Shown here piece by piece: positions 45,896 through 54,839 of a DNA stretch of 64,000 bases. The first letter of the stretch is position 1; each line of letters opens with the position of its first letter. A program made the translations under genes and the position numbers. The notes under the pieces are model-generated. The model was not told where the DNA came from and did no database searches. It saw only the letters and a list, made by a program, of their open reading frames with translations. The DNA is from Streptomyces natalensis ATCC 27448 (GTDB lineage Bacteria; Actinomycetota; Actinomycetes; Streptomycetales; Streptomycetaceae), in the NCBI RefSeq assembly GCF_000935125.1, contig NZ_JRKI01000009.1:62001-126000 (forward strand), in the 5' to 3' direction.

Positions 45896-45951
45896 GCCGT
45901 ACTCCTCGGTAGGGGATCACCAGCGTACGCCCAGGGGTGGCGGCTCCCGGG

Positions 45952-46290
45952 TCAGCTCCCCTCGGCCAGCCGCTTGATGGCCGCAAGACGGGAGTCCCAG
46001 TCGGCCGCGACCCGGTCCATCCACCGGGCGGTGTCCTCCAGCCGTTCGGGTATGACCCGGTAGCGGGATTCGCGGCCCGCCCGGTGGCCGGCGACCAGGC
46101 CCGCCCGGTCGAGGATGCCCAGGTGTTTGACGATGGCCTGGCGGCTGACCGGCAACTCCGCTGCCAGCGCCGTGGCGGTCGCCTCGCCGCGGTCGGCGAG
46201 GGCGTCGAGTATCCGGCGGCGGGTCGGGTCCGCCAGTGCGGACAGCACCTCCGCCACGGCGTCGGCGGGTGCGTCGGGCCGCTGCGTCAT
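45952..46290 (-). CDS. ArsR-family repressor
   Basis: 112 aa winged helix (EVLSALADPTRRRILDAL, TALAAELPVSRQAIVKHLGIL). No metal-binding Cys, so likely a non-metal ArsR type. Its ATG overlaps the stop of the SRPBCC gene as ATGA; it is the second gene of the pair. Probably autoregulates through the GCAACC dyad upstream of the first gene. Confidence 0.92.
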   Translation of the reverse strand: MTQRPDAPADAVAEVLSALADPTRRRILDALADRGEATATALAAELPVSRQAIVKHLGILDRAGLVAGHRAGRESRYRVIPERLEDTARWMDRVAADWDSRLAAIKRLAEGS

Positions 46291-46796
46291 ACGGTGAGCC
46301 GCTCCGCGTACTGCCGGATGTTCTTGACCTGCGCGGACCAGCCCTCGGAGTGGCTCTCGTAGGAGGCGGTCTTCCTGCGCTCCTCGGGGATGTCGAGGCG
46401 TGCGAAGCCGGATTCCGCCACGCGCAGGCGGGTGCCGTCGCCCTCCGGGGTGAGGGTGAACTCGACGAGGGTGGAGTTGTGCTCGGTCGCCACGTCGCCG
46501 GGGTGTGCGCTGGCCCAGCGGTACGAGAAGAAGCGCGGCGGTTCGACCGTGACGATCACCGTCGGGAACTGGCCGTACTCGCCGTGGTCCAGGTGCATGA
46601 TGCCGCCCGGCCGCAGATCGACCGGCGTGGGCTCGCCCTGGCCGAACCACGAGCCGACGTGTGCGGGCTCGGTCAGCACCGCCCAGACGCGCTCCACGGG
46701 CGCGGCGATGCTGATCTCGCGTTCGATGCGGTCCTTGGTGTCCGACGTGTTCTTGGTGTCGGTGGAGTCGGTGGTGTCCTGAGGATCGGTGGTCAT
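46287..46796 (-). CDS. SRPBCC (AHSA1-like) ligand-binding protein
   Basis: 169 aa; SRPBCC domain from IEREISIAAPVERVWAVLTE through the C-terminal helix (ESHSEGWSAQVKNIRQYAER). Forms a hydrophobic pocket; binds or chaperones small molecules in homologues. N-terminal 20 residues are Thr/Asp low complexity. ATG with GGAGG 6 nt upstream. First gene, coupled to arsR-like gene, a combination common in actinobacteria. Confidence 0.9.
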   Translation of the reverse strand: MTTDPQDTTDSTDTKNTSDTKDRIEREISIAAPVERVWAVLTEPAHVGSWFGQGEPTPVDLRPGGIMHLDHGEYGQFPTVIVTVEPPRFFSYRWASAHPGDVATEHNSTLVEFTLTPEGDGTRLRVAESGFARLDIPEERRKTASYESHSEGWSAQVKNIRQYAERLTV

Positions 46797-46840
46797 GAGG
46801 GGCCTCCCGCCGGTTCACGCGTGCGATGCAGTGCCGGATG

Positions 46841-46876
46841 CACTGCTCCACGCACTGCTCCACGCACTGCTCCATC
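46841..46876. repeat. three 12-bp tandem repeats
   Basis: CACTGCTCCACG at 46841 and 46853, then CACTGCTCCATC at 46865; 45-80 bp upstream of the SRPBCC start. Confidence 0.9.
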
Positions 46877-46887
46877 TGCTACCCGAT

Positions 46888-46926
46888 GGTTGCACGTGTC
46901 GACGGGAGGCGCAACCAAACGGTTGC
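46888..46926. promoter_or_regulatory. GCAACC dyad, candidate ArsR-family operator
   Basis: Perfect dyad GCAACC-AAAC-GGTTGC at 46911-46926 with an extra half-site GGTTGC at 46888-46893. Upstream of the SRPBCC-ArsR operon and also immediately beyond the end of nirD. Confidence 0.7.
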
Positions 46927-46949
46927 GAAAGACCGGATCAGGACCAGGA

Positions 46950-47345
46950 TCAGGCGCCGCCCCGGGTCCGTACCGAATAGGTCGGTACGGACACCGACGG
47001 ATCGTCCAGGCACTCCCCGTTGGCGAGGTCGAAACGCTGCTTGAGCAGCGGCGATGCCACGTAGGGGCGGCCCGTGGCGGTGCCGGTCAGGCCGCGCGAG
47101 AGGACCTGGGCGCCGGTGAAGGGGTCGCGGTTGCCGATGGCGTAGGCGCGGCCCGCGCGGTCGGTGAACAGGGCGGCCTGGGTGCCGTCCGGCAGGAGGG
47201 CGGCCACGCCGCGCCCGGGGGACAGGCGGTCCAGGGTGCACACGGGGAGCCAGCCGTCGGGGCCGAGGATCTCCACGGTGGGGCTGTCGGCCGCGGCCGT
47301 CGTGGCGGCCTCGGTGGCGGTGGGGGTCGCGGTGGCGGTGGTCAT
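46950..47345 (-). CDS. nirD: nitrite reductase small subunit NirD
   Basis: 131 aa Rieske-like small subunit; VEILGPDGWLPVCTLDRLSP, RAYAIGNRDPFTGAQVLSRGL and VASPLLKQRFDLANGECLDD match NirD of the assimilatory type, without the Rieske Cys/His ligands. ATG overlaps the nirB stop as ATGA. The N-terminus carries an Ala/Thr repeat (TATATPTATEAATT). Confidence 0.94.
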   Translation of the reverse strand: MTTATATPTATEAATTAAADSPTVEILGPDGWLPVCTLDRLSPGRGVAALLPDGTQAALFTDRAGRAYAIGNRDPFTGAQVLSRGLTGTATGRPYVASPLLKQRFDLANGECLDDPSVSVPTYSVRTRGGA

Positions 47346-49984
47346 CGGGCGGAGGTCCCTTCCAGGGGGCGGACGGATTCGAGGGTGCGCACCGGCAGGG
47401 TCGGGCCCGCCAGCAGCGTCAGGTCCGGCTTGATCTGGTCGCGCTCCGGGGTGAAGCGGACGGAGGGGTCCGGGGCTTCGGGCGCGTTGACGAAGGAGAC
47501 GAAGCGGGCCAGGCGCTCGGGGTCGTTGAGGGTCTCGGCCCATTCGTCGCGGTAGTGGTGGACGTGCGCGGCCATCAGGGCCTCGAGTTCGTCGCACAGG
47601 CCCAGGGAGTCGTGGACGACGACGTCCCGGACGTGGTCGAGGCCGCCGTCGATGCGTTCCAGCCAGGCGGAGGTGCGCTCCAGGCGGTCCGCGGTGCGGA
47701 TGTAGAACATCAGGAAGCGGTCGATCAGGCGGATCAGTTCGGCGTGGGACAGATCCTGGGCCAGCAGGTCCGCATGGCGCGGGTCGGCGCCGCCGTTGCC
47801 GCCGACGTAGAGGTTCCAGCCGTTCGACGTGGCGATGACGCCGAAGTCCTTGCCGCGTGCCTCCGCGCACTCCCGGGCGCAGCCGGAGACCGCGGACTTG
47901 AGCTTGTGCGGGGAGCGCAGCCCCCGGTAGCGCAGCTCCAGTTGGATGGCCATACGGACCGAGTCCTGGACGCCGTAGCGGCACCAGGTCTGGCCGACGC
48001 AGGACTTGACGGTGCGCAGCGCCTTGCCGTACGCGTGCCCGGACTCGAAGCCGGCGTCCACCAACCGGGACCAGATCAGCGGGAGCTGGTCGACGCGGGC
48101 GCCGAACAGGTCGATCCGCTGACCGCCGGTGATCTTGGTGTAGAGGCCGAAGTCACGGGCCACCTCACCGATCACGATCAGCTTCTCGGGGGTGATCTCG
48201 CCGCCCGGGATGCGCGGGACGACCGAATACGAGCCATTGCGCTGGAGGTTGGCCAGGAAGTGGTCGTTGGTGTCCTGGAGGGCGGCCTGTTCGCCGTCCA
48301 GGATGTAGCCGTCGGCGCCGACGGACGGGGCGAGCGAGGCGATGATCGAGCCGACGGCGGGCTTGCAGATCTCGCAGCCGTCGCCGTCGCGCGCCTCCGG
48401 GCGGCCGTGCGAGGCCAGCAGCTCCTCGTAGGAGGCCAGCCGCAGCGTCCGGACGACCTCGTACAGCTCGGCGCGGGTGTGCGGGAAGCAGCCGCACAGG
48501 CCCTTGTCGACGATGACGCCGCTCGCCTCCAGCTCGTCGTTGACCAGGGAGGTCAGCGCCTTGACGCAGGAGCCGCAGCCGGTACCGGCCTTGGTGCACT
48601 TCTTGACCTCGGGCACGGTGGTGCAGGAGTGCTCGGTGACCGCGCCGCGGATGGTGCCCTTGGTGACGTTGTGGCAGTTGCAGATCACCGCGTCGTCGGG
48701 GAGGGCGGACGGGCCGAGGGCGACCGGGGCACCGGCGCCCGCCGGGAGGACCAGCTGCTCGGGCGAGACGGGCGGTACGGAGCCGGTCAGCGGGCGCAGC
48801 ATGCCGTACGCCTCGGCGTCGCCGACCAGGACGCCGCCCAGCAGCGTGCCGTCCGCGCCCACCACCAGCTTCTTGTAGACCCCGGCGCGCGAATCGCAGT
48901 AGACGACGTCCAGGGCGCCCTCACTGGCCCCGTGCGCATCGCCGAAGGACGCCACGTCCACGCCCAGCAGCTTGAGCTTGGTGGAGGTGTCCGCGCCGGT
49001 GAAGCCGTCGGTGTCCTGCTCGGCGATGGCGGCGGCCGCCGTGTCGGCCATCTCGTAACCCGGCGCCACCAGGCCGTACACCCGGCCGTCGCAGGCCAGC
49101 GCGCATTCGCCGATCGCGTAGACCGCGGTGTCGCCGGGGGTACGACAGGTCGCGTCGACGACGATGCCGCCGCGCTCGCCGACCTCCAGGCCGCAGTCGC
49201 GGGCCAGCTGGTCACGGGGGCGGACGCCCGCGGAGAAGATCACCATGTCGGTGTCCAGGCGCGAACCGTCCGACAGCTCCATACCGGTCACCGCGCCGTC
49301 CTCGCCCGCGGTGATCTCCTTGCCGCCGACACCGGTGTGCACGGTGACGCCCATGTCCTCGATGGTGCGCCGCAGCGCCGCGCCGCCCCCGTCGTCCACC
49401 TGCACCGGCATCAGCCGCGGCGCGAACTCCACCACATGCGTCCGGAGCCCCAGGCCCGTGAGCGCACCGGCCGCCTCCAGGCCCAGCAGCCCGCCGCCGA
49501 CGACCGCCCCAGTGGTGACGTTCTTGGCGTACTCCTCGATCGCCAGCAGGTCCTCGATGGTGCGGTAGACGAAGCAGCCGGTGCTGTCCTTGCCGGGGAC
49601 GGGCGGGACGAAGGGGTAGGAGCCGGTGGCCAGTACGAGGGTGTCGTAGCCGACGGTGAGACCCGAGCGGGCGGTGACCGTACGGGCCGCGCGGTCGATG
49701 GTCTCGGCCGGGTCGCCCAGGTGCAGCTCTATGCCGTGCCGGTCCATGAAGTCCCGCTCGACCAGGGACAGTTCCTCGGCCGAACGGCCGGAGAAGTACG
49801 AGGTGAGCTGGACCCGGTCATACGCCGGGCGGGGCTCCTCGCACAGGACGACCACCCGCGAGGTCTCGGTCACGCCGCGTTCGGCGAGGGCTTCGAGGAA
49901 GCGCTGGCCGACCATGCCGTGCCCGATCAGGACGATCGTGGGGCGGTCGGTGCGGGCACTGGTGGGGCTGGCGGCTGCGGCCAT
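47342..49984 (-). CDS. nirB: assimilatory nitrite reductase large subunit NirB
   Basis: 880 aa. Converts nitrite to ammonium with NAD(P)H. Order: FAD/NAD(P)H module (TIVLIGHGMVGQRFLEAL, VVGGGLLGLEAAGAL), BFD-type [2Fe-2S] domain (CNCHNVTKG, CGSC), and the sulfite/nitrite-reductase half with the sirohaem/4Fe-4S ligands (SCVGQTWC, SGCARECAEARGKD). GGAGG 9 nt before ATG. Middle gene of the unit FAD protein - nirB - nirD. Confidence 0.97.
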   Translation of the reverse strand: MAAAASPTSARTDRPTIVLIGHGMVGQRFLEALAERGVTETSRVVVLCEEPRPAYDRVQLTSYFSGRSAEELSLVERDFMDRHGIELHLGDPAETIDRAARTVTARSGLTVGYDTLVLATGSYPFVPPVPGKDSTGCFVYRTIEDLLAIEEYAKNVTTGAVVGGGLLGLEAAGALTGLGLRTHVVEFAPRLMPVQVDDGGGAALRRTIEDMGVTVHTGVGGKEITAGEDGAVTGMELSDGSRLDTDMVIFSAGVRPRDQLARDCGLEVGERGGIVVDATCRTPGDTAVYAIGECALACDGRVYGLVAPGYEMADTAAAAIAEQDTDGFTGADTSTKLKLLGVDVASFGDAHGASEGALDVVYCDSRAGVYKKLVVGADGTLLGGVLVGDAEAYGMLRPLTGSVPPVSPEQLVLPAGAGAPVALGPSALPDDAVICNCHNVTKGTIRGAVTEHSCTTVPEVKKCTKAGTGCGSCVKALTSLVNDELEASGVIVDKGLCGCFPHTRAELYEVVRTLRLASYEELLASHGRPEARDGDGCEICKPAVGSIIASLAPSVGADGYILDGEQAALQDTNDHFLANLQRNGSYSVVPRIPGGEITPEKLIVIGEVARDFGLYTKITGGQRIDLFGARVDQLPLIWSRLVDAGFESGHAYGKALRTVKSCVGQTWCRYGVQDSVRMAIQLELRYRGLRSPHKLKSAVSGCARECAEARGKDFGVIATSNGWNLYVGGNGGADPRHADLLAQDLSHAELIRLIDRFLMFYIRTADRLERTSAWLERIDGGLDHVRDVVVHDSLGLCDELEALMAAHVHHYRDEWAETLNDPERLARFVSFVNAPEAPDPSVRFTPERDQIKPDLTLLAGPTLPVRTLESVRPLEGTSAR

Positions 49985-49986
49985 GA

Positions 49987-51345
49987 TCAGAAGCCTCCGT
50001 CGGTGGTGAGCAGATGAAGCAGGGGGGCGGTGGGGAGCGGTTCGTCGCCTTCCCAGGTACGGGCGAGCGCGCCGACAGTGCCGAGATCGCCGAGGAGGAT
50101 GCCGCCGACCAGCCGGTCCCCGCGGACGACGACCTTGCGGTACGCGCTGCGGGTGGCGTCGGAGAGGCGGACCACATCGTCCCCGGGGAGGGGGACGGTC
50201 TCGCCGAAGGCGGCCAGGTCGAAGGGGGCCGGCACGGCGGGGGCCGGGCCGGCGGGCGCCGGGTGGGCGGTGAGGGTCAGCCGGGTCAGCGCCCGGGTCC
50301 CGGTGTACGGGGCCGGGTCGGGCACCGGACCGGCCGGAGCACCGGTCAGCACGCGGGCCAGCGCATCGGCCTGTTCCTGGGCCGCGCCCGCCAGGCCGTA
50401 GACCGTGCCGTGGTGTTCGGCGCAGTCGCCGATGGCGAAGATGTGCGGGTCGTCGGTGCGCAGGGAGTCGTCGACGCGGATGCCCTGGCCGACGTCCAGA
50501 CCCGCCGCGCGGGCGAGCCCGGTGCGCGGCCGGACGCCGCAGGCCAGGACGACCACGTCGGCGTCCAGGCGGTAGCCGTCGGCGAGTTCGACGGCGCGCG
50601 CCGCCCCGTCGGCGGTTTCCAGGCCCCGTACCCGGCACTGGGTGTGCACCTCGATACCGAGGGCGGTCAGATGCGCCGCGAGCAGCGCTCCGGCGTCCGG
50701 GTCGAGATGGCGTTCCATGAGGTGCTCGCCCTGGTGCGCCAGGACGACCTGGGCGCCGCGCCCGGCCAGCGCGCGGGCCGCCGAGACGCCGAGCAGCCCG
50801 CCGCCGATCACCACCGCCGGGGTGCCGGGGCGCGCCGTGGCGGCCAGCGCGCGGCAGTCGTCCAGCGTGCGGAAGGGGTGCACACCGTCCGGGAGGTCGC
50901 TTCCCCCGGGGGTGAGCAGACCGCGCAGCGGCGGCAGCACGGGGTTGGCCCCGGTGGCCAGCACCAGCGCGTCATACGGGACGTACGCCCCGTCGTCGCA
51001 CCACACACGCCGCGCGGCCCGGTCGATACGCACCGCCCGCACCCCGCCGCGCCAGTCGACCTCGTCGCCGGGCGTGGGCAGCGCGATGACCTCCGGCGCA
51101 TACCGGCCGGCCAGGACCTCGGCCAGCAGCACACGGTTGTAGGGGGGATCCGGCTCCTCGCCGATGACGGTGACGCCGACGGAGGCAGGAGCAGAAGCAG
51201 AAGCAGAGGCGCTGACGGAGGCGGGGGCGGGCGCGGCGGCGCCGACGGCGGCCGCGCCCGGTCCCGTACCTGCCGTCAGCTGGCGGGCGAGCCGGGCGCC
51301 GGCCATCCCGCCGCCGATCACCACCACACGCGTACTCGAGGTCAT
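49987..51345 (-). CDS. FAD/NAD(P)-dependent oxidoreductase of the nitrite reductase operon
   Basis: 452 aa, NirB-reductase-like. VVVIGGGMAGARLARQL, VIGGGLLGVSAARAL, AIGDCAEHHGTVYGL and the C-terminal VVVRGDRLVGGILLGD follow the usual two-nucleotide fold. In the first Rossmann unit there is an Ala/Ser insert (SVSASASASAPAS) between beta1-alpha1 and beta2. Stop lies 2 bp before nirB start, and a GlnR-like box precedes the gene. It resembles nitrite/assimilatory reductase partners such as NasB or NirB N-terminal half. First gene of the operon. Confidence 0.92.
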   Translation of the reverse strand: MTSSTRVVVIGGGMAGARLARQLTAGTGPGAAAVGAAAPAPASVSASASASAPASVGVTVIGEEPDPPYNRVLLAEVLAGRYAPEVIALPTPGDEVDWRGGVRAVRIDRAARRVWCDDGAYVPYDALVLATGANPVLPPLRGLLTPGGSDLPDGVHPFRTLDDCRALAATARPGTPAVVIGGGLLGVSAARALAGRGAQVVLAHQGEHLMERHLDPDAGALLAAHLTALGIEVHTQCRVRGLETADGAARAVELADGYRLDADVVVLACGVRPRTGLARAAGLDVGQGIRVDDSLRTDDPHIFAIGDCAEHHGTVYGLAGAAQEQADALARVLTGAPAGPVPDPAPYTGTRALTRLTLTAHPAPAGPAPAVPAPFDLAAFGETVPLPGDDVVRLSDATRSAYRKVVVRGDRLVGGILLGDLGTVGALARTWEGDEPLPTAPLLHLLTTDGGF

Positions 51346-51368
51346 GCCCGTCAGCCTGCGGCCCGGCT

Positions 51369-51406
51369 GTTACCCGCCCGCATCTCCTCTGTTTCCCCGG
51401 CGGAAC
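51369..51406 (-). promoter_or_regulatory. candidate GlnR box of the nitrite reductase operon
   Basis: On the minus strand: GTTCC-n6-GAAAC-n6-GATGC-n6-GTAAC, i.e. four 5-mers spaced at exactly 11 bp, as in actinobacterial GlnR sites (GTnAC-n6-GaAAC repeated). Three of four match well. It ends 23 bp before the ATG of the operon's first gene. nirB is a known GlnR target in S. coelicolor. Confidence 0.65.
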
Positions 51407-51535
51407 GCTGCCCTCAGTGGCGGGGCGGACGCCGTGTGAGGGATCCGAACAGACACGCGCACGCGGTGTGAGGACGGCAGACGGGCATGCTCATGCGGCG
51501 TGAGGACGACAGGCATGCTCATGCCATACAGCCGC

Positions 51536-53500
51536 TCACCCGCCCGCCTGCGCGGGGCACAGCCGCCGCGGATGGGCATCCGTCCGCAGCTTGGCGTCCG
51601 CACAGCCGCCCGGCAGCCCGTCGTGCGCCCGGGTGCCGAAGTTGGCGGTGACGGTGAGCGTGCCGTCGCCGAAGACCGTGCGCTGGACGGTACGGTCGCC
51701 CGTCAGCCACCGGAAGGACGTCATCCGCTCGGTGCCCGCGGCCCGGTGCAGCGGCGAGAAGTACCGCTGCAACGCGGCCAGTTCGGCCCCGTGCCGCGTG
51801 AGCGACGGCCCGTCGAGGACGTAGTTGAGCGGGGTGTTGTAGAGCATCGCGAGCAGCGCGCGGGCGGTCTTCTGCGCCGGCAGCTTCTCGTACGACAGCT
51901 CCCAGCGCTCCGCGTTGACCAGCGACCCGTGCAGCGCGGTCTCGTACAGCGGCACGCGGTACTTCGGGTCGTACATGGCGGTGGCCAGCTCGTCGGGCAG
52001 CCGCACGGGCTTGAAGAAGATCTTCGGGGCGTTCTGCGGGAAGTAGCCGCCCCAGGTCTGCCGGTCGCCCTCCAGCTTCCACAGGCCGTCGGCGACCGGC
52101 GTGCCCGAGCCGTGGTCGAAGGCCAGCACCCGGTTGGCCCACGGCTGGGCGGACTCGGAGCCCAGGACGAGGTCCTTGGACAGCCGCCGCATCCGGGCCA
52201 GCCGCATCTCGCGGTCGCCCGCCTTGGTCATCTCATGGCCCGCCGCGTGGTCGCGGAAGACCTCACCGGTCGCATCGACGTCCAGGAAGTAGCTGTCCGC
52301 CCCGTTGGCGACCATCGAACGGGTGCGGTCCGCCAGATAGTGCCTGCCGGGCTCGGCCTTCTCGAAGGCGCGCGAGCTGAGATAGCAGCCGCGGCCCCCG
52401 AAGCCGGTCTCCGCGCTGCCGTCCGCCCTCCGTATACAGAAGTCGGGGTAGACCCGGCCGGGCCAGGACGAGGTGGGGCTGTCGGCGGTCCTGGGATCCT
52501 GGCCGTTGTCGAACGAGTCGTACGGGCCGACCAGATAGCCCGCCTTCTTCGCGGCCCGGACGGCCTGCGCGTTCATCGGACCGGGACCGGAGTCGTAACC
52601 GAGCCACATCCGGTCCACGCCCAGCTGCCGGAGCCGGTCGACCCCGGCGGCGGTACGGGCCTGGCCCCACACATAGGCATGGAACGCGCCCAGCAGCTTC
52701 GCAGTGGCCGGATTGTGCCGGATCTTCTCGCGCAGGCTGCCGAGCTGTCCGTGCTGGGCGAGGTAGGAGCGGTAGTCGGCGGCGGGCGCGACGGGGTTGC
52801 CGTCGGTGAGGGCGAAGCTGACGGCGTAGTCGCGGGTGCCCTCACCGGCCGAGAAGGCGTGCGCGGCGGTGGCCCGCAGCCGGCCCCCGGTGGAGGCGAA
52901 GCGCAGCGACGTCCCGATGTCGGTGGGCGTCAGATAGCTGACTCCGTGACCCGCGCCCCCCTTCATCGCATACCCCCACAGCGGCAGGGCCAGATCGGCG
53001 CCCACGTCCACCGTCGAGCCCGCCAGCCCGCCCTTCGCCGAGTTCCAGAAGGCGTCGCGTACGGGGATGTCCAGGCCCTCGCCGCGCGGCAGCTGGACGG
53101 CGGAGGCGGCCGGATCGGTCCCGGTCACCGGCCAGTTGACGGCCTCGTCGCGGTCCGCCCGCAGACCGATCCGCAGCCGTCCGCGCTCGGTGCGCGCCGT
53201 CACCTCAAGTCCCTTGGCGGGATAGCTCCAGCGCGCCCCGTCGGCCGTACGGGTCACCGGACCGGGCTTGCCGAGCCCGCCCGCGGCCCCCTCCGACAGC
53301 ACCAGGTGCCGCCCGTCACCGGTCCGCGCGGACACCGCCAGGGACGAGGTGTCGACGACGGCCGTACCGCCGGTGACGGGAAGTTCGAGCCGACTGCCCT
53401 TCAGTGCCCCGGCGGCGGCACTGCCACAGCCCGTCAGGCCCAGGGCCGCGGCGCCCAGCGCGAGGGAGGCGGCGACCGCTCGGGTGATCTTGGATGTCAT
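51536..53500 (-). CDS. secreted lipoprotein, putative glycoside hydrolase
   Basis: 654 aa. Signal peptide with lipobox LTGC, so a membrane-anchored external protein. An N-terminal beta-sandwich-like part (residues ~40-220) is followed by a barrel-like part with Asp-rich strands (MWLGYDSGPGPMN, SYFLDVDATGEVFRDH) and a C-terminal beta part (TVFGDGTLTVTANFG). The pattern recalls GH101/GH129-like or DUF5696 glycosidases; the family is not proven. ATG with AGGA upstream. Substrate likely a glycan; no transporter coupled. Confidence 0.72.
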   Translation of the reverse strand: MTSKITRAVAASLALGAAALGLTGCGSAAAGALKGSRLELPVTGGTAVVDTSSLAVSARTGDGRHLVLSEGAAGGLGKPGPVTRTADGARWSYPAKGLEVTARTERGRLRIGLRADRDEAVNWPVTGTDPAASAVQLPRGEGLDIPVRDAFWNSAKGGLAGSTVDVGADLALPLWGYAMKGGAGHGVSYLTPTDIGTSLRFASTGGRLRATAAHAFSAGEGTRDYAVSFALTDGNPVAPAADYRSYLAQHGQLGSLREKIRHNPATAKLLGAFHAYVWGQARTAAGVDRLRQLGVDRMWLGYDSGPGPMNAQAVRAAKKAGYLVGPYDSFDNGQDPRTADSPTSSWPGRVYPDFCIRRADGSAETGFGGRGCYLSSRAFEKAEPGRHYLADRTRSMVANGADSYFLDVDATGEVFRDHAAGHEMTKAGDREMRLARMRRLSKDLVLGSESAQPWANRVLAFDHGSGTPVADGLWKLEGDRQTWGGYFPQNAPKIFFKPVRLPDELATAMYDPKYRVPLYETALHGSLVNAERWELSYEKLPAQKTARALLAMLYNTPLNYVLDGPSLTRHGAELAALQRYFSPLHRAAGTERMTSFRWLTGDRTVQRTVFGDGTLTVTANFGTRAHDGLPGGCADAKLRTDAHPRRLCPAQAGG

Positions 53501-53622
53501 GCGTCCTGGATAGTGAGCGGGTTTAAGAACGTTCTAAGAACGCGTCCGGGCAAGGCCGTTGACCGCCGACCGCCAGGTACCCGGGCCCGCTCATCGCCGC
53601 AGCAAAGGCCACGGCCCGGTCG

Positions 53623-54717
53623 TCATCCCGCCTCCCGCCGCCAGGGCCGGACGAAATCGTGCAGGGCGCGGCGCGCCGCCGGGGCGAGGGTGCGGTCGTC
53701 GGCGGGGGATCCGGCACGGTGCAGCAGATGGTCGACGCCGGGCAGGACCCGTAGCCCGGTGCCGGTGGTCCCGGCCGCGGCGAGGGCGCCCAGCAGTGGG
53801 GGAGTGGTCCGGCACGGCACGTTGCTGTCGGCCGTGCCGCAGGTGACGGTCACCCGCGTCCCCCGGGCGACGCCCCGGGCGGCCGTCGGTGGCGAGATCG
53901 CATCGTCACTGCGGACGAAGGCGGCGTTGACCGGACCGAACATCCCCTGGAGGAGGGCGGAGACGGACGGCAGCAGCCCCGAGGTGTCCACCGGGCGCCC
54001 GGCACGGAAGTCCGCGATGGCCCGTGCCACACCGGCCTTGTTCAACTGCGCCTGCCGCACGGTGAGTTGACCCGCCGCGACCGCCCGGTCCAGCTCGTCC
54101 GCCAGCTGCTGGTTCACCGTGTCCAGCAGCCGCATGTCCTGCGGGGCGATCAGCGCGAGCCCGGCGGGCTTGACCCGCACGGCGCGGTCGACCAGCACGG
54201 CCTGAAGACCGCCCTCGCTGTGCCCGACGACGAGCAGCGCATGCGGATCGGCCTCCGGCCGGGCGCGCAGGGCGTCGTACGCGGCCACGGCCTGGCGGGT
54301 GTAGGCGGCCATCTCGGGGGCGGTGGCACGGCCGCCCATGCCCGTGCGCCCGGTGCCGTACTTGTCGAACCGGAGGGTCATCACCCCGTCACGGCCGAGG
54401 ACGTCCGCGAAGAGCGCCAGGGTGTGCGGGGTGAAACCGGGCGGCTCGTCGCCGTTACGGTCGGTCGGCCCGCTCCCGGGAATCAGCAGCGCCGCGGCCA
54501 GCCGCCGCCCCGCGCGGTGGGCGGGTATGTGCAGCGTGCCGTACGCCGTGGTGCCGTCCGCCGCGAAACGCACCTCGCGGTCGACGGCGGGCACGAGCGC
54601 GGCACGGGGAGCCCTGGCCGCCTCGGTCGTTCCTGACGCCGGGCCGGTCGTGGCGACGGCGACCAGCGCCGTGAGGACGGCGAGCATGCTGCTGCGCCGA
54701 GAAGCGTGTAAACGCAT
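53623..54717 (-). CDS. secreted alpha/beta hydrolase
   Basis: 364 aa; signal peptide (SMLAVLTALVAVATTGPASG), then alpha/beta-hydrolase with IPGSGPTDRNGD (oxyanion loop), nucleophile GHSEGG (Ser167), and His in GVDHLLH near the C-terminus. Esterase/peptidase-like. AGGAG 5 nt upstream of ATG. Monocistronic, between the glycoside hydrolase and the DUF1648 operon. Confidence 0.9.
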   Translation of the reverse strand: MRLHASRRSSMLAVLTALVAVATTGPASGTTEAARAPRAALVPAVDREVRFAADGTTAYGTLHIPAHRAGRRLAAALLIPGSGPTDRNGDEPPGFTPHTLALFADVLGRDGVMTLRFDKYGTGRTGMGGRATAPEMAAYTRQAVAAYDALRARPEADPHALLVVGHSEGGLQAVLVDRAVRVKPAGLALIAPQDMRLLDTVNQQLADELDRAVAAGQLTVRQAQLNKAGVARAIADFRAGRPVDTSGLLPSVSALLQGMFGPVNAAFVRSDDAISPPTAARGVARGTRVTVTCGTADSNVPCRTTPPLLGALAAAGTTGTGLRVLPGVDHLLHRAGSPADDRTLAPAARRALHDFVRPWRREAG

Positions 54718-54839
54718 GGTGTCTCCTGGGGAGTTGGGAAAGGTGGAGAGGAAGAGATACGGGGTAACGAAGGTGGATGGTGATGCCGGGGCGGCGGCGC
54801 ACGGGCCGTCAGAGGCGGTGAGGCCGAGCGCCGGACCCG

